Assembly (NCBI GenBank): GCA_021786215.1
Contig: JAJYNT010000358.1
Location: 1-16,279, forward strand
DNA: 16,279 nucleotides
Direction of reading: 5' to 3'
Origin: Chloroflexota bacterium
GTDB lineage: Bacteria > Chloroflexota > UBA6077
The position numbers were made by a program, and so were the translations under genes. Below are positions 16,265-16,279 of the stretch, piece after piece. The notes under the pieces are model-generated. The model was not told where the DNA came from, ran no database searches, and was given only the letters and a program-made list of their open reading frames with translations. Every line of letters starts with the position of its first letter. Position 1 is the first letter of the stretch.

Positions 16265-16279
16265 CGTCCCCAGGCTAAC

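Overview
The window reads almost entirely on the + strand and is GC-rich, with strong AGGAGG-type ribosome binding sites and some GTG starts. Cytoplasmic GAF-domain kinases with OmpR-type regulators, a class F-like sortase with an LPXTG substrate, long Pro/Thr/Ser-rich secreted linkers and a ferredoxin-dependent 2-oxoacid oxidoreductase together suggest a high-GC, cell-wall-bearing bacterium. Chloroflexota of the Thermomicrobia/Sphaerobacter kind, or a deep-branching thermophilic actinobacterium, would fit. This is an inference; no rRNA or tRNA is present to place it.

Region 1 (1-2873) is a phosphorelay block: the 3' part of an OmpR/PhoB response regulator, a soluble GAF histidine kinase, and a second complete OmpR/PhoB regulator. 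The kinase and second regulator are 14 nt apart and probably co-transcribed. Region 2 (2874-3845) is about 970 nt without a convincing gene. It holds a candidate promoter and many inverted repeats, including a hairpin that would bury a good Shine-Dalgarno sequence.

Region 3 (3846-12551) is a surface-protein locus. In order it encodes a Gly/Asn-rich secreted repeat protein, a small secreted protein with two copies of a Cys-containing domain, a 1120-residue mucin-like multi-repeat surface protein with a C-terminal membrane segment, a secreted TPR protein, an LPVTG-anchored protein, and a class F-like sortase. Two of the genes overlap as ATGA. The sortase carries its own LPITG pentapeptide just before its catalytic domain. 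The set looks like a dedicated cell-surface assembly whose architecture I do not recognise.

Region 4 (12552-16279) is a three-gene operon (gamma-delta fusion, alpha, beta) of the pyruvate:ferredoxin oxidoreductase superfamily. It follows a sigma70-type promoter with a GntR-like palindrome at the predicted start site, and ends in a perfect 40-bp palindrome. The alpha subunit has YPIRP where pyruvate enzymes have YPITP, plus Arg109, Asp112 and Phe117. With the fused gamma-delta subunit this points to oxalate oxidoreductase (oxalate to 2 CO2 with ferredoxin reduction) rather than a pyruvate enzyme. This is the most specific functional prediction in the window.
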